Shown in pieces: positions 8,771 to 18,496 of a stretch of DNA of 64,000 nucleotides (position 1 is the first letter of the stretch; each line of letters opens with the position of its first letter). The position numbers and the translations under genes are program-made. The notes under the pieces were generated by a model, which had not been told where the DNA came from, made no database searches, and saw only the letters and a program-made list of their open reading frames with translations. The DNA is from JAJPJE01 sp963848375. Lineage in GTDB: Bacteria > Acidobacteriota > Terriglobia > Terriglobales > Acidobacteriaceae. Where the stretch lies: assembly GCA_963848375.1 (NCBI GenBank), contig CAWKDK010000018.1, forward strand, positions 124,001-188,000, given 5' to 3'.

Positions 8771-9024
8771 GTAAAATTCAAATACAGAGATGGATTCCGC
8801 TTCGCGAAGCGAAGCGTCACCATGACCCTCGAAGGCAGGAAGCCGTTGTGGTGCTGCGGTGCTTTGCCCACGCGGATCACGGGCCTGAGAGGCTGAAGCG
8901 CCTGCAACGTAGAAGCAGCGATTGCGGGGTGTTTCGACTCGGCCGTTCGGTCCTTCGACTTCGCTCAGGATTTCGGCAGAGGGCTCACGCCCTCGAAGCG
9001 CCTCAACCTTGCTCAACATGACAA
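8771..9024. repeat. Long dispersed repeat, copy 2
   Basis: It matches 7871-8076 (shared GAGATGGATTCCGCTTC, GTGTTTCGACTCGGCCGTTCGG and CTCAACATGACAA) with a short extra insert rich in CTTCGCTCAGGAT-type words. It sits between the ydeI-like gene and the convergent desaturase; the remainder of the gap to 9147 contains more of the same words. Confidence 0.75.
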
Positions 9025-9147
9025 GTGAAAATAAGGATGTTCGCGTCGGCGCTTTAGGCGTGCTTCGCACGCGCGCCGGTCACTCACCCAGATCCTTCGC
9101 TCGCCATACCGCCGCTCGCTCGAGGATGACAACGCGTAGATGTGATA

Positions 9148-10059
9148 TCAGCGCGAGGCGGGTGCGGCGAGTTCCAGCAGTTCTTGCTCGGTGTTTGCAG
9201 GCGGCGCAACTACTGTCGGTACATGCGAGTCGGGAGTCATGCGCGGGAGTTTCACGTCCCAGGCGAGGCCAAGTGCCTGCAGAACGCGGATGCCGTACCA
9301 GTTCATGTCGATCTCGTACCAGGCGAGTCCGTGACGCGCCGACACCGGATGCGCATGATGGTTGTTATGCCAGCCTTCGCCGAAGGTGAGCATCGCGATC
9401 CAGAAATTGTTGGTGGAGTTGTCGCTGGTGACGAATCGCCGCGATCCCCACATGTGCGTGCCGGAGTTCACAAGGTAGGTGGCATGCAGTCCGAAAACGG
9501 TGCGGAAGCAGATGCACCAGAGCACGTAGGGCCATCCGCCGAGAACCAGCAGCACGACGGCGAGTGTTGCGAGCGGAACCCAGTGCCATTCGCTGATCCA
9601 TTTGTGAAAACGATCTTTGCGGAGCTCGGGCACATAGGGCAGCAGTTCGACGGAGCGATTGTGATTGGCGTCGCCGGTGATGATCCATCCAACGTGCGCC
9701 CAGAATCCGCCATCGTGCGGTGAATGCGGATCGCCTTCCTTGTCCGACCGCTGATGATGGATGCGATGGGTGGCCACCCACCCGATCGGTCCGCCTTGCA
9801 ATGCGAGACTGGCGCAGATGGTTAGGAAATATTCGATCCATTTGTGCGTCTTGTATCCGCGGTGCGTGAGCAGGCGGTGATAGCCCATGCCGATGCCCAG
9901 TGAGCCGACAATCCACCAAAGCAGAATGCTCAAGGCCACGGCTTTCCAGCTGAAAAAGAAAAGCGCGACGACGGCTCCAACATGAAGGATCGCTAGAAAA
10001 AAGAAGATGACCGGATTAACGGGCTGAGTAAAAGTGCGGTCGCGTCGAAAAAAGTTCAC
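9148..10059 (-). CDS. Acyl-CoA/acyl-lipid delta-9-type fatty acid desaturase
   Basis: This 303-residue integral-membrane di-iron desaturase introduces a cis double bond into saturated fatty acyl chains. All three histidine boxes are present: HRLLTH (61-66), HRIHH (98-102) and HNNHH (231-235) in the context GEGWHNNHHAHP. Hydrophobic pairs flank the boxes (about 15-60, 78-92, 160-200). Aerobic desaturases of this class adjust membrane fluidity. It is transcribed alone, away from the downstream lipoprotein gene, and is convergent with the ydeI-like gene. Confidence 0.93.
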   Translation of the reverse strand: MNFFRRDRTFTQPVNPVIFFFLAILHVGAVVALFFFSWKAVALSILLWWIVGSLGIGMGYHRLLTHRGYKTHKWIEYFLTICASLALQGGPIGWVATHRIHHQRSDKEGDPHSPHDGGFWAHVGWIITGDANHNRSVELLPYVPELRKDRFHKWISEWHWVPLATLAVVLLVLGGWPYVLWCICFRTVFGLHATYLVNSGTHMWGSRRFVTSDNSTNNFWIAMLTFGEGWHNNHHAHPVSARHGLAWYEIDMNWYGIRVLQALGLAWDVKLPRMTPDSHVPTVVAPPANTEQELLELAAPASR

Positions 10060-10195
10060 CAGAGGCTTTCTAGAACAACAGACAACATTCGAACACAGGC
10101 CGTCGCTGGCGTTTGTAATAGCTGTGTAATAGGTAATTGGTAATCGAAAACCAAAGAACCGGAAAACCGAAGAACTGAAAGCTGAAAGACTGGTC

Positions 10196-10786
10196 TTAGT
10201 GCTTGATCAATTCGTCGGAGAGGAGGCGAGCTTTGTAGGCGAGATTGTAAGCACGCTCGAAGTCTTTTTCATCGAGTGCGGTGCGCGACTGCTGCATGTA
10301 GCTGCGGATGTGCTGGATCATGGCCTGTTCGTCGGTGTTGAGCGAACGATTCAGCGTCTTCAGGTTGTTCTCCGTTGTATCGAGCAACTGAGTGGTATTG
10401 AGCTGTTGATGGAGAGCTTCCTGGGGATTATTGGTTGCCGTGAGCTGCGTGTCCTCGGAAGGACGTTGTTGTGGCGCCGGTTGCGATGGTGTCGTTTGAG
10501 CCGTGGTGGGGGGCTGCTGCGGCTTCTTGGCAACATGCGTATGTTTCTTCACCGGAGGCTTTTCTTCGGTGGTGGGAAGGTTCGCAGGTTGCGGGCGATT
10601 CGGTTCAGGTGTTGCGGTTGGCGGCGGGAGGGGTTCCGGAAGCGGGAGAATAATGCTGGGGACCTGAGCCTGTGGCGGCGGCAGCACGGGTTTCTTCTTC
10701 TTGCAGGCGGAAAGTCCGCCTAGCGTGACCAGAAGGAGGAGAAACGAGATAAAAGGCCGAATTCGCACGCTCAATTTGTAGTTCAT
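10196..10786 (-). CDS. Proline-rich lipoprotein of unknown function
   Basis: A 196-residue protein with a type II signal peptide: hydrophobic FISFLLLLVTLGG then the lipobox LSAC, with Cys28 as the predicted lipidated residue. Next comes a long Pro/Thr/Gln-rich linker (about 30-125) that could span the periplasm, then a helical domain (LDTTENNLKTLNRSLNTDEQAMIQHIRSYMQQSRTAL...). It follows the kinase gene by 27 bp on the same strand and probably shares its transcript, which suggests an envelope sensor or effector linked to that system. No known family recognised. Confidence 0.82.
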   Translation of the reverse strand: MNYKLSVRIRPFISFLLLLVTLGGLSACKKKKPVLPPPQAQVPSIILPLPEPLPPPTATPEPNRPQPANLPTTEEKPPVKKHTHVAKKPQQPPTTAQTTPSQPAPQQRPSEDTQLTATNNPQEALHQQLNTTQLLDTTENNLKTLNRSLNTDEQAMIQHIRSYMQQSRTALDEKDFERAYNLAYKARLLSDELIKH

Positions 10787-10812
10787 TGCAGAATTAAGTT
10801 CAACTTCCTAAC

Positions 10813-12726
10813 CTAACTTTGCCCTTCTGCCGTTTGGACATTGGCCGCAAGATTCACTTGGGAGATCTCGGCACTTCCCGCTATAGGCAAGCGAAGATGA
10901 AAAGTTGTGCCGCTCCCGTTGCGGGATTCGAAATCGATAGATCCGTTGTGTAACTGCATCACCCGGTAGGTCATGGCGAGGCCGATGCCGCTGCCACCCT
11001 TTTTCGTGGTGAAGTACAGATTAAAGATTTTATCGCGAATGTCAGGTGGAACGCCTTGTCCCTGGTCCTGGACGCTTACTTCGATGGCATCGCCGTCGCG
11101 TCCGGCAACTACCTTGAGCTGGCCGCCGTTGGGCATGGATTGCACGCCATTGATGACGACGTTGAGCAAGGCCTGCTTGATGAGATCGGAGTCGATGCGA
11201 ACGGTAAGCTGCTCGGGCGCGATCTGACGAATGATTTGCACGCCGTGCTGCGATGCGTCGGGGATGGCGAGCAAGACAACATCTTCGAGCGTGCGGCGCA
11301 GATCGGTTTCGGCGAGACGCAGTTCGACGGGACGAGTGAAGTCGACGAGCGTCTGCACGACGCGATCGAGGCGCTTGATCTCGCTGGCGATGACGTCGAG
11401 ATGGCGGAGCGAGTCGGGCTCGAGCATGGGCAGTTTTTCGCGCAGCACTTCGAGGTGAAGCACGATAGCGTTGATCGGATTCTTCACCTCGTGGGCGACG
11501 CCGGAGGTGAGTCGTCCGATGGCGGCGAGGCGGCGCGAGAGCTCGATCTCGTTTTCGATCTTACGAACGGATTCGGTGTCGCGCATGGTGAGCAGCGCGC
11601 CGATGCGTTCACCGCGCTCCTCGATGAAATCGAGTGACACCTGAATGCGGCGGCCAGTGTCGGTTTCCACTTCGAGCTGGTCCATGGGCTCGTGATATTG
11701 GAAGCAGTGGAGAACGAGCTGGCCGAGACGCGAGGAGCGGTTGAAGATCTCGTTGACCTGATGGCCGAGGATGTCGGCGCGCGCCTGTCCGACAAAGCGC
11801 TCGGCGGAGGCGCTGACGAGAACGACACGCCAGTCGCGAGTGAAGAGCATCAGGCCGTCTTCGAGGTTGGCCATGATCTGATCGAGGTTCTCTTTCAGGG
11901 CCGAGAAGACTTCCTTCACGTCGCGCATCTGCCGGCCGAGGCGATCGATCTTGTTGGTAACGACGCCGTATTCGTCGGTACGTTGCTGTTCTGGAGCGAT
12001 CTCGGCGGGGACCTCGATCTCGCCGGCGGTCATGCGGTCGAGGCGAGCGCCGATGGCTTGCAACGGGCGGAGAGCGAGATTCGATAGGGAAGCCGCGAGT
12101 AAGAACGAGATAGGAATCGCGATGGCGGCAAGAGTGAACGAGCGATTGAGCAGCGTCTGCAGCTCGCTCTTCAGGAAGACGGTGGAAACGCCGACGCGAA
12201 TCTGACCAAAAGGCTGGCCACCGCGTTCAAGCGGGAGATGCACGTCGTAAACGCGCGGGCGTCCATAAACGACGCCAAGCTGGCGCCAGAAGCCACCGTA
12301 GCGGACGGTGAGGAAATCGACACGTCCCTTCAATGGCTTGCCCTGGAAATCAGGATCGGAGTGTGCCACGGCGACGCCGTGAAGGTCGACGATGGAGACA
12401 TCGTAGATGGTGGGCGAATAGCCGACGACGGATTGCAGCAGCGACTTCAATCCGGGATCCGATTGCAGGCTATTGGAGATGAGCTTCTGCGGGTCATCAG
12501 CAACTGGTGGAAGCAGCTGGTTGGCGGGGTTGCTGGGGTCGCGCAGTGCGTTGCTCGCGAAGAGGTAGACCTGGTGAGCGATGAAGTCGCCGTCCTGATA
12601 AGCCTCGGTCATCCCCTGCTTGAGCACCTGGGCAACGTAGACGTAAGAAAGAAAGGTAACCAGGGCCAGCACCAAAGCACTGATGGCGAGCACGAGCTTG
12701 GTCTTTAGCTGAAACCTTGGTTGCAT
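10813..12726 (-). CDS. Membrane sensor histidine kinase (NtrB/AtoS-like)
   Basis: Of 637 residues: TM helix at about 10-34, extracytoplasmic sensor region (about 35-195), second TM helix (about 197-217), HAMP linker (ALRPLQAIGARLDRM...), PAS domain (about 280-390), HisKA with phospho-acceptor His412 in GVAHEVKNP, and an HATPase domain with N-box NVVINGVQSM, G1 DQGQGVP and G2 GGSGIGLAM. It should phosphorylate the sigma-54 activator encoded just upstream on the same strand (12867-14252). The downstream lipoprotein gene may be part of the same sensing unit. Confidence 0.93.
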   Translation of the reverse strand: MQPRFQLKTKLVLAISALVLALVTFLSYVYVAQVLKQGMTEAYQDGDFIAHQVYLFASNALRDPSNPANQLLPPVADDPQKLISNSLQSDPGLKSLLQSVVGYSPTIYDVSIVDLHGVAVAHSDPDFQGKPLKGRVDFLTVRYGGFWRQLGVVYGRPRVYDVHLPLERGGQPFGQIRVGVSTVFLKSELQTLLNRSFTLAAIAIPISFLLAASLSNLALRPLQAIGARLDRMTAGEIEVPAEIAPEQQRTDEYGVVTNKIDRLGRQMRDVKEVFSALKENLDQIMANLEDGLMLFTRDWRVVLVSASAERFVGQARADILGHQVNEIFNRSSRLGQLVLHCFQYHEPMDQLEVETDTGRRIQVSLDFIEERGERIGALLTMRDTESVRKIENEIELSRRLAAIGRLTSGVAHEVKNPINAIVLHLEVLREKLPMLEPDSLRHLDVIASEIKRLDRVVQTLVDFTRPVELRLAETDLRRTLEDVVLLAIPDASQHGVQIIRQIAPEQLTVRIDSDLIKQALLNVVINGVQSMPNGGQLKVVAGRDGDAIEVSVQDQGQGVPPDIRDKIFNLYFTTKKGGSGIGLAMTYRVMQLHNGSIDFESRNGSGTTFHLRLPIAGSAEISQVNLAANVQTAEGQS

Positions 12727-12866
12727 GAGTTGATTCGGAAGGGCTCCGTACCATGATACGCGAATCAGAACTGGAAATTCGCGCTCGCAGCCGAATGCGC
12801 CCTTATGTTTTCATCCCACAGTTGCGCGGACCCCACCCGGCGAGAGCCGGTATCAGAGCCAGATGG

Positions 12867-14252
12867 TTATTCTCCGGCGACGCCCACTTGTGTTCCATAT
12901 TCCTTAAGCTTGTTGTGAAGCGTCTTCAGGCTGATCCCGAGGATCTCCGCGGCTCGCGTCTTGTTGTTATTCGTCGATTCCAGCGTTTTCAGGATCAGAA
13001 GCTTTTCGGCCTCGCCTACGGTGGTGCCCACGCCCAGCCTGACCGCATTGGCCTCAAGCACCGGCGGACGCGTTATCACCTGTCCGAAACCCGGGGGAAG
13101 ATGTTTGGTTTCGATCATCGAGCCTTCGCAGACGATAATTGCGCGCTCCAGCACGTTGCGGAGCTCGCGCACATTGCCCGGCCACGAATAGTTGCTGAAA
13201 ACGTTCATCACCGCTTCGCTAATCATGGAGACGTTGCGGCTGTGCTTCTCGTTGATATCAGACATCAGCGATTTCACGAGATCGCCGAGGTCTTCCTTAT
13301 GATCGCGAAGAGGTGGGATCAAAATGTTGAAGACGTTGAGCCGGTAATAGAGATCGCCACGCAATTCGCCCTTGGCGACTGCTTCTTCGGGAATTTTGTT
13401 GGTGGCGGCGACGACGCGTACGTCTACCGAAGTTTCCACTTTACTGCCGAGACGGCGTAGCTTGCGATCTTCCAACACGCGTAGCAGTTTGGCCTGCGTG
13501 CCGACAGGCATTTCGCCGATTTCGTCGAGAAGGAGCGTGCCTCCCTCGGCGAGTTCGAAGCAACCGACGCGGCGCTCGAGCGCGCCGGTGAAAGCGCCTT
13601 TTTCGTGACCGAAGATTTCACTTTCGATCAGTGTTTCGGGGATGGCGGCGCAGTTGATCGCGACGAAGGGACGCAGCTTGCGCGGGCTGTATTCGTGAAT
13701 GGTGCGCGCGACTAACTCCTTTCCGGTACCGCTCTCTCCGGTGATGAGGACGGAGGCGGTGCTGGGCGCGACCATTTCGATGAGATGAAAGATCTCCTGC
13801 ATTTTTCTGGAGGCGCCAACCATGGGTCCCAGATAGCCGGTGTCGCGCAACTTGCGGCGAGTGGCTTCGAGCTCGACTTCCGTCCCACGCTGGCGAGTCG
13901 CGTTCTGCAGGATGGTGCGAAGACGGGTGGTATTAACGGGCTTCTCGACGAAATCGTAGGCGCCAATTTTCATCGCCTGCACAGCGGAATCAACACTGCC
14001 CTGAGCGGTCATCACGACGACAGCTATGGATTGGGGCTGCTCGGCAATGTGCTGCAGCAATTCCATACCGTCCATGCGGGGCATCTTGAGGTCCGTGACC
14101 ACGACCAGAGGAGAGAAGGCGACGATCTTCTCCAGGGCTTCCATGCCATCGCATGCGGTTTCGGTTCGGTACCCCCAGGCAGAAACCAGCTCTGCCATGC
14201 CGGAGCGTTCGTTTTCTTCGTCTTCGACGATAAGGATTTTCTCTTGCGCCAT
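12867..14252 (-). CDS. Sigma-54-dependent response regulator (NtrC family)
   Basis: The 461-residue regulator has a receiver domain with phospho-acceptor Asp in VVVTDLKMPRMDG, an AAA+ domain with Walker A GESGTGKE, the sigma-54-contacting GAFTGA loop, a Walker B LLLDEIGEMP, and a C-terminal Fis-type helix-turn-helix (TRAAEILGISLKTLHNKLKEYG). It therefore activates RpoN promoters. The start at 14252 (MAQEKILIVEDEE) is chosen because the frame upstream to 14414 lacks receiver-fold character. It is the first gene of a regulator-kinase-lipoprotein unit. Confidence 0.93.
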   Translation of the reverse strand: MAQEKILIVEDEENERSGMAELVSAWGYRTETACDGMEALEKIVAFSPLVVVTDLKMPRMDGMELLQHIAEQPQSIAVVVMTAQGSVDSAVQAMKIGAYDFVEKPVNTTRLRTILQNATRQRGTEVELEATRRKLRDTGYLGPMVGASRKMQEIFHLIEMVAPSTASVLITGESGTGKELVARTIHEYSPRKLRPFVAINCAAIPETLIESEIFGHEKGAFTGALERRVGCFELAEGGTLLLDEIGEMPVGTQAKLLRVLEDRKLRRLGSKVETSVDVRVVAATNKIPEEAVAKGELRGDLYYRLNVFNILIPPLRDHKEDLGDLVKSLMSDINEKHSRNVSMISEAVMNVFSNYSWPGNVRELRNVLERAIIVCEGSMIETKHLPPGFGQVITRPPVLEANAVRLGVGTTVGEAEKLLILKTLESTNNNKTRAAEILGISLKTLHNKLKEYGTQVGVAGE

Positions 14253-14545
14253 GTGCGTTCCATCCCATTGTCGTGGTTCTCTCGGTGTACCGCAACCGGG
14301 TGAAGAGCTGAAAGTGCGAATGTTGCGGGATATTCGCGAAAGATTATTCGGTTGATCCCAACCCGCCAGCATCTTGCGCATCGAATTGTTTGTTCCTTGC
14401 GGATTGCGAGGCAACCTAAGGCTGGATTTTTCTAGGGACCAAAATGGGATTTTTCTAGGTTGAAGCGCTGAAATCAGTAAGTAGGCTGCGGCAGAATAGC
14501 TTGCTGTCCAATTCGGAACAGTTAAATGGCTTAAAAATCATTCAT

Positions 14546-14569
14546 TTGGGAGCATGTTTGCGCTACAAT
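14546..14569 (+). promoter_or_regulatory. Candidate promoter upstream of the OmpA-like gene
   Basis: In the 413-bp gap between the regulator and the OmpA-like gene, TTGGGAGCATGTTTGC (14546-14561) has the GG-N10-GC geometry of a sigma-54 promoter, with one mismatch in the -24 box. A TACAAT at 14564-14569 could instead be a sigma-70 -10 element. The sequence alone does not decide between them. The rest of the gap shows nothing else that I can support. Confidence 0.35.
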
Positions 14570-14665
14570 CGCCATGATCTGCGAGAGTGGACTCCCAATC
14601 TCTCGCGCATTTCAAAATAGTAGTTGCAGTTAGTCCTGTTGGTCTTTGAATTCCGGAGGATTTAC

Positions 14666-16231
14666 ATGTCACTACGTAAGAAAACTTTCGGCCTGTTTGG
14701 GTCGGTGCTGGCGATTGGACTTTTAACGTCCTCCGCTGCGCTGGCGCAAGAAAACACGCCCAAGGTGGATATTTTCACCGGGTATTCGTGGTACTCGCCC
14801 GGCGCGACGATTACTGGAATCAATCTCAACTCCAACGATAAAGGTGGAGTTGGTAGTTTCGCTTACAACTTCTCTAAGTACGTAGCCGCCGAAGTGTCTG
14901 GTGGAGCGCATACCGATAACAACAACGATTCATACTTCATCGGCGCTGGACCACGGTTGACCCTGCGGAATCCCCAGTTTCAGCCATTCCTGCACGGCCT
15001 TGTTGGCATGCAGAATTTGAGTTTCAATCCTTTGGGGCAGAGCAATAAAGGCGTCGCGATCAAAGTCGGTGGCGGCTTCGACATGCCCCTATGGAAGCAC
15101 GTGGGCATTCGCCTGATCGAAGCGGACTACGTCTACTCGCATCAGAATTTCTTTCCGAATGGAACCGTGAACCCGAGTGGCGCGGAAATCTCGGGCGGCT
15201 TAATGTGGTATTTCGGCGGCGCGCCGCCGCTACCGCCAATGGCAGCCTCATGCTCAGTGCAGCCGACGGCAGTGCTGGCCGGCGAGCCCGTTACCGCGAA
15301 TGCCAATGTCACGAACATTCCTCCGAAGCACAGCGTGACGTATGACTGGAAGACGACTGGTGGAAAGCTTGCGCCGAAAGACGCCGCAGCAACCATCGAT
15401 ACGACTGGCATGGCTCCCGGGCAGTACACAGTGACGGCGACCGCGACGGATACGAAGCCGAAGAAGAACTCGGTACCGGCAACGTGCAATGCACAGTTCA
15501 CCATCAACGAACCTCCGAAGCATCCGCCGACGCTGAGCTGCTCGGCAAATCCGGCGACGGTGAAGTCGGGTGAACCGGCGACGATTACGTCGACGGGCGA
15601 AAATCCGGACAATCGTCCTCTGACGTACAGCTATACAGCGACGGCAGGGCGTGTCTCCGGTACAGGAACGACGGCCACGCTGGACACCGCAGGTGCACCG
15701 GCTGGACCGATCACGGTTAACTGCACAGTGACGGACGATCGCGGCTTGTCCGCGAGCTCCTCCACGTCAGTGAACGTGGAAGTTCCGCCACCACCACCGC
15801 AGGCGAGCAAGATCGGCGAATGCGACTTCCCGAACACCAAGAAGCCGTGGCGCGTCGACAACACCTGCAAGGCCGTACTGGATGACGTAGCTCTACAACT
15901 GCAGCGCGATCCGAACGCAACGCTGGTAATCATTGGTCAACAGGCACCCGAAGAGAAAAAGCCCACGCTATCAGCCGAGCGCGCGGTGAACTCGAAGGCG
16001 TACCTGTCGAGCGGCGAAGCCAAGCAGGCGATCGACGCTTCCCGTATGCAAACTCGTACGGGGGCTGAAGGCACGACCAAGGTTGATTTCTACATCGTGC
16101 CTCAGGGCGCCACATTCGCGGGCGAGGGAACGCAGCCTGTGGATGAGTCGCAGATCAAGGCCCAGGGACGGGCACCAGCACCGGCTCCGAAGAAGCACAA
16201 GAAGCCGGCAGCAGCTGCTCCTCCGCAGTAA
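14666..16231 (+). CDS. OmpA-like outer-membrane protein with Ig-like/PKD-type repeats
   Basis: Of 521 residues: signal peptide (SVLAIGLLTSSAALA), N-terminal eight-strand OmpA-type beta-barrel (about 25-190, FTGYSWYSPG...GGLMWYFGG), two Ig-like repeats each opening with a Cys-containing strand (SCSVQPTAVLAGEP and SCSANPATVKSGEP), and a C-terminal OmpA-like region (about 385-470) that has NPNATLVIIGQ- and LSAERA-like elements but lacks a convincing peptidoglycan-binding D/R pair. It ends in a Pro/Lys/Ala tail. The ATG at 14666 follows GGAGGA with 6 bases spacing. A perfect terminator follows. Confidence 0.88.
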   Translation: MSLRKKTFGLFGSVLAIGLLTSSAALAQENTPKVDIFTGYSWYSPGATITGINLNSNDKGGVGSFAYNFSKYVAAEVSGGAHTDNNNDSYFIGAGPRLTLRNPQFQPFLHGLVGMQNLSFNPLGQSNKGVAIKVGGGFDMPLWKHVGIRLIEADYVYSHQNFFPNGTVNPSGAEISGGLMWYFGGAPPLPPMAASCSVQPTAVLAGEPVTANANVTNIPPKHSVTYDWKTTGGKLAPKDAAATIDTTGMAPGQYTVTATATDTKPKKNSVPATCNAQFTINEPPKHPPTLSCSANPATVKSGEPATITSTGENPDNRPLTYSYTATAGRVSGTGTTATLDTAGAPAGPITVNCTVTDDRGLSASSSTSVNVEVPPPPPQASKIGECDFPNTKKPWRVDNTCKAVLDDVALQLQRDPNATLVIIGQQAPEEKKPTLSAERAVNSKAYLSSGEAKQAIDASRMQTRTGAEGTTKVDFYIVPQGATFAGEGTQPVDESQIKAQGRAPAPAPKKHKKPAAAAPPQ

Positions 16232-16253
16232 CGTTTTCAACTAGTTAACCTTT

Positions 16254-16290
16254 GGCCGATCGGTCATGACCGATCGGCCTTTGTTTTTTT
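16254..16290 (+). terminator. Rho-independent terminator
   Basis: A 26-base perfect palindrome, GGCCGATCGGTCA and its complement, at 16254-16279 followed by a T-rich tract, 22 bp after the OmpA-like gene. Confidence 0.92.
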
Positions 16291-16403
16291 GGTTCGGGAC
16301 GATCAGAATCTCTGCCGACGGTTTAAAGTGCATCAGAAGGGATGAACCCAGATTGCTGCTTTCCCCGGCAGCCCAAAGGGATCCCTGGGAGGATTGATCT
16401 ACC

Positions 16404-18443
16404 GTGTTAAGGGGCAAACTGGAACGCTGGCTACGGATCTTCGTAGTGATTCTTGGGGTAGTCGCGCTGACGCAGGCGGCTATGGCTCAGCAACAATGGA
16501 TACCGCTCGGGCCCGATGGTGGTGATGCCCGCAGCCTGACGCATGATCCTGCGAATCCGGATCGCATCTTTCTCGGAACCAGTTCTGGATGGTTGTATCT
16601 TTCGACCAATAGCGGCGCTTCGTGGTCGCGGTTCGCGCACCTGGGAACCGGAGAATACGTCCTCGATCACGTTGCGATCGATCCTAGCAATTCACAGACG
16701 ATGTACGCAGCTGCCTGGAGCGCTGAAAAAGTAGGCGGCGATCTCTTCAAGACGACCGATGGCGGCAAGACCTGGAACGCACTCCAGGGAATGCATGGCA
16801 AGTCGATTCGCGCGATGGCACTGGCGCCTTCCGATCCGAAAGTGATCGTAGCCGGCGCCCTGGATGGTGTTTTCCGCAGCGACGATGGCGGTAATTCGTG
16901 GCGGCAGATTTCTCCTCCGAATCACGCAGAAATCAAGAACATCGAGTCCATCGCTGTCGATCCGCAGAACCCGGATGTGGTTTACGCGGGCACGTGGCAT
17001 TTGCCCTGGAAGACTCCGGATGGCGGCAAGAACTGGGAGCACATTAAGAATGGCGTGATCGATGATTCCGATGTGTTCTCGATCATTGTCGATCCGAAAG
17101 CTCCGTCCGTTGTTTATGCCAGCGCTTGCTCGGGTATCTACAAGAGCGAGAACGGTGGCGATCTGTTCAAGAAGGCGCAGGGAATTCCGTTCTCGGCGCG
17201 CCGCACTCGCGTATTGCATCAGGATCCTGTGAACAGCAACATCGTGTACGCAGGAACCACCGAAGGCTTGTGGCGTACGACTGATTCCGGCAAGAGCTGG
17301 AAGCAGATCACGGGACCGGAAGTGGTTGTGAACGACGTTCTGATCGATCCGCGCAACGATGCGAAAATCATGGTTGCTACCGATCGCATGGGCGTTCTGG
17401 TGAGCAGCAACAATGGCAGCAGCTTCGAAGCGACGAATCGTGGATTCTCGCACCGCAAAGTAAGCTCGGTAGTAGCAGATCGATTCGATCCTTCCACGCT
17501 GTATGTGGGCCTGATCAACAACCAGGAGTTCGGTGGCGTGTTTGTTTCGCACGACAGCGGACGTAACTGGGAGTCGTTGAGCAAGGGTCTGCAGGGACGC
17601 GACGTGTTCTGGCTCGAACAGCCGGAGACGGGTGCACTGGTTGCCGGAACGAATCGCGGAATCTTCCGCATGGCCAAAGGCGAGCACGAGTGGGAGCCGA
17701 TCAACGTGGCTCTCGAAGAGAAGACTGTCCGCGTGAAGGTGGTACCGACGCCTGGCGCGAAAGTGAAACGCACGTCGACTGGCGGTACCTACGTCGATAA
17801 ACAAGAGTGGGTACGGTCAGAAATCGGCGGACGTGTTTCGCAGTTGAAACTCGAAGGCAAGCATTGGTATGCAGCCACGGCAAGCGGTCTGTACCGGAGC
17901 ATTGACAAAGGCCACAGCTGGACGGGTGGTCCGGTGCTCGGGTTCAAAGACTTCCTCGCGGTGGACGCAATCGATAACAACGTAATCGCAGCTGACCTGG
18001 ATCACGTCGTGATCTCCAGTGATGCCGGTAATACGTGGAACTCGGCGAAGGTACCGCAATTCAGCGGAGCCATCACACGAGTTGCTATCGAGCCGAACAA
18101 CACTTACTGGATCCTCACTCGAATTGGCGCATTCCGCAGCAAGGACAGCGGCAATTCCTGGGAGCACGTGATGGTTGGCACACCCGCGGCGAACGTCACG
18201 TACATCAGTTACGATCGCGACAGCAAACAACTGCTGGCAGTGGGAAATCCGCGCACGCTGGTCTACACCAGCACCGATGGCGGAGACAACTGGAAGCAGG
18301 CGCCGCAATCGATGTGGCCGGTTCGCCACGTGGCTATGATTCATGGCCGCCTGGTAGGACTGACTGACTTCGACGGAGTAATTGCTGAGTCGGCTTTCGA
18401 CGGCAGCGCAAAGACGACGAACGCCGGCGGTGGGGTTAACTAG
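16404..18443 (+). CDS. Exported BNR/sortilin-type beta-propeller protein (Ycf48-like repeats)
   Basis: The 679-residue product has a signal peptide (FVVILGVVALTQAAMA) and is then built of many repeats of the type 'S.DGG.SW' or 'TTDGGKTW' (STNSGASW, TTDGGKTW, SDDGGNSW, TTDSGKSW, SKDSGNSW, STDGGDNW). These are BNR/Asp-box blades of two beta-propellers, as in VPS10/sortilin and the photosystem II factor Ycf48; here a glycan- or protein-binding or hydrolase role is open. The GTG start has GGGAGGA 10 bases upstream. It follows the OmpA-like gene but is separated by a strong terminator, and it ends in its own terminator. Confidence 0.88.
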   Translation: MLRGKLERWLRIFVVILGVVALTQAAMAQQQWIPLGPDGGDARSLTHDPANPDRIFLGTSSGWLYLSTNSGASWSRFAHLGTGEYVLDHVAIDPSNSQTMYAAAWSAEKVGGDLFKTTDGGKTWNALQGMHGKSIRAMALAPSDPKVIVAGALDGVFRSDDGGNSWRQISPPNHAEIKNIESIAVDPQNPDVVYAGTWHLPWKTPDGGKNWEHIKNGVIDDSDVFSIIVDPKAPSVVYASACSGIYKSENGGDLFKKAQGIPFSARRTRVLHQDPVNSNIVYAGTTEGLWRTTDSGKSWKQITGPEVVVNDVLIDPRNDAKIMVATDRMGVLVSSNNGSSFEATNRGFSHRKVSSVVADRFDPSTLYVGLINNQEFGGVFVSHDSGRNWESLSKGLQGRDVFWLEQPETGALVAGTNRGIFRMAKGEHEWEPINVALEEKTVRVKVVPTPGAKVKRTSTGGTYVDKQEWVRSEIGGRVSQLKLEGKHWYAATASGLYRSIDKGHSWTGGPVLGFKDFLAVDAIDNNVIAADLDHVVISSDAGNTWNSAKVPQFSGAITRVAIEPNNTYWILTRIGAFRSKDSGNSWEHVMVGTPAANVTYISYDRDSKQLLAVGNPRTLVYTSTDGGDNWKQAPQSMWPVRHVAMIHGRLVGLTDFDGVIAESAFDGSAKTTNAGGGVN

Positions 18444-18464
18444 TCAGCTTTTACGACTGAACTG

Positions 18465-18496
18465 AAACGGAGGCCTGCGGGCCTCCGTTTTCTTTT
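18465..18496 (+). terminator. Rho-independent terminator
   Basis: Perfect 11-bp stem AAACGGAGGCC / GGCCTCCGTTT with a TGCG loop and a T-rich 3' side. Confidence 0.92.

Noticed and set aside
16692..17804. 370-codon minus-strand frame inside the BNR-repeat gene
   Set aside because: It is antisense to an obvious repeat protein and has no start signal or family.
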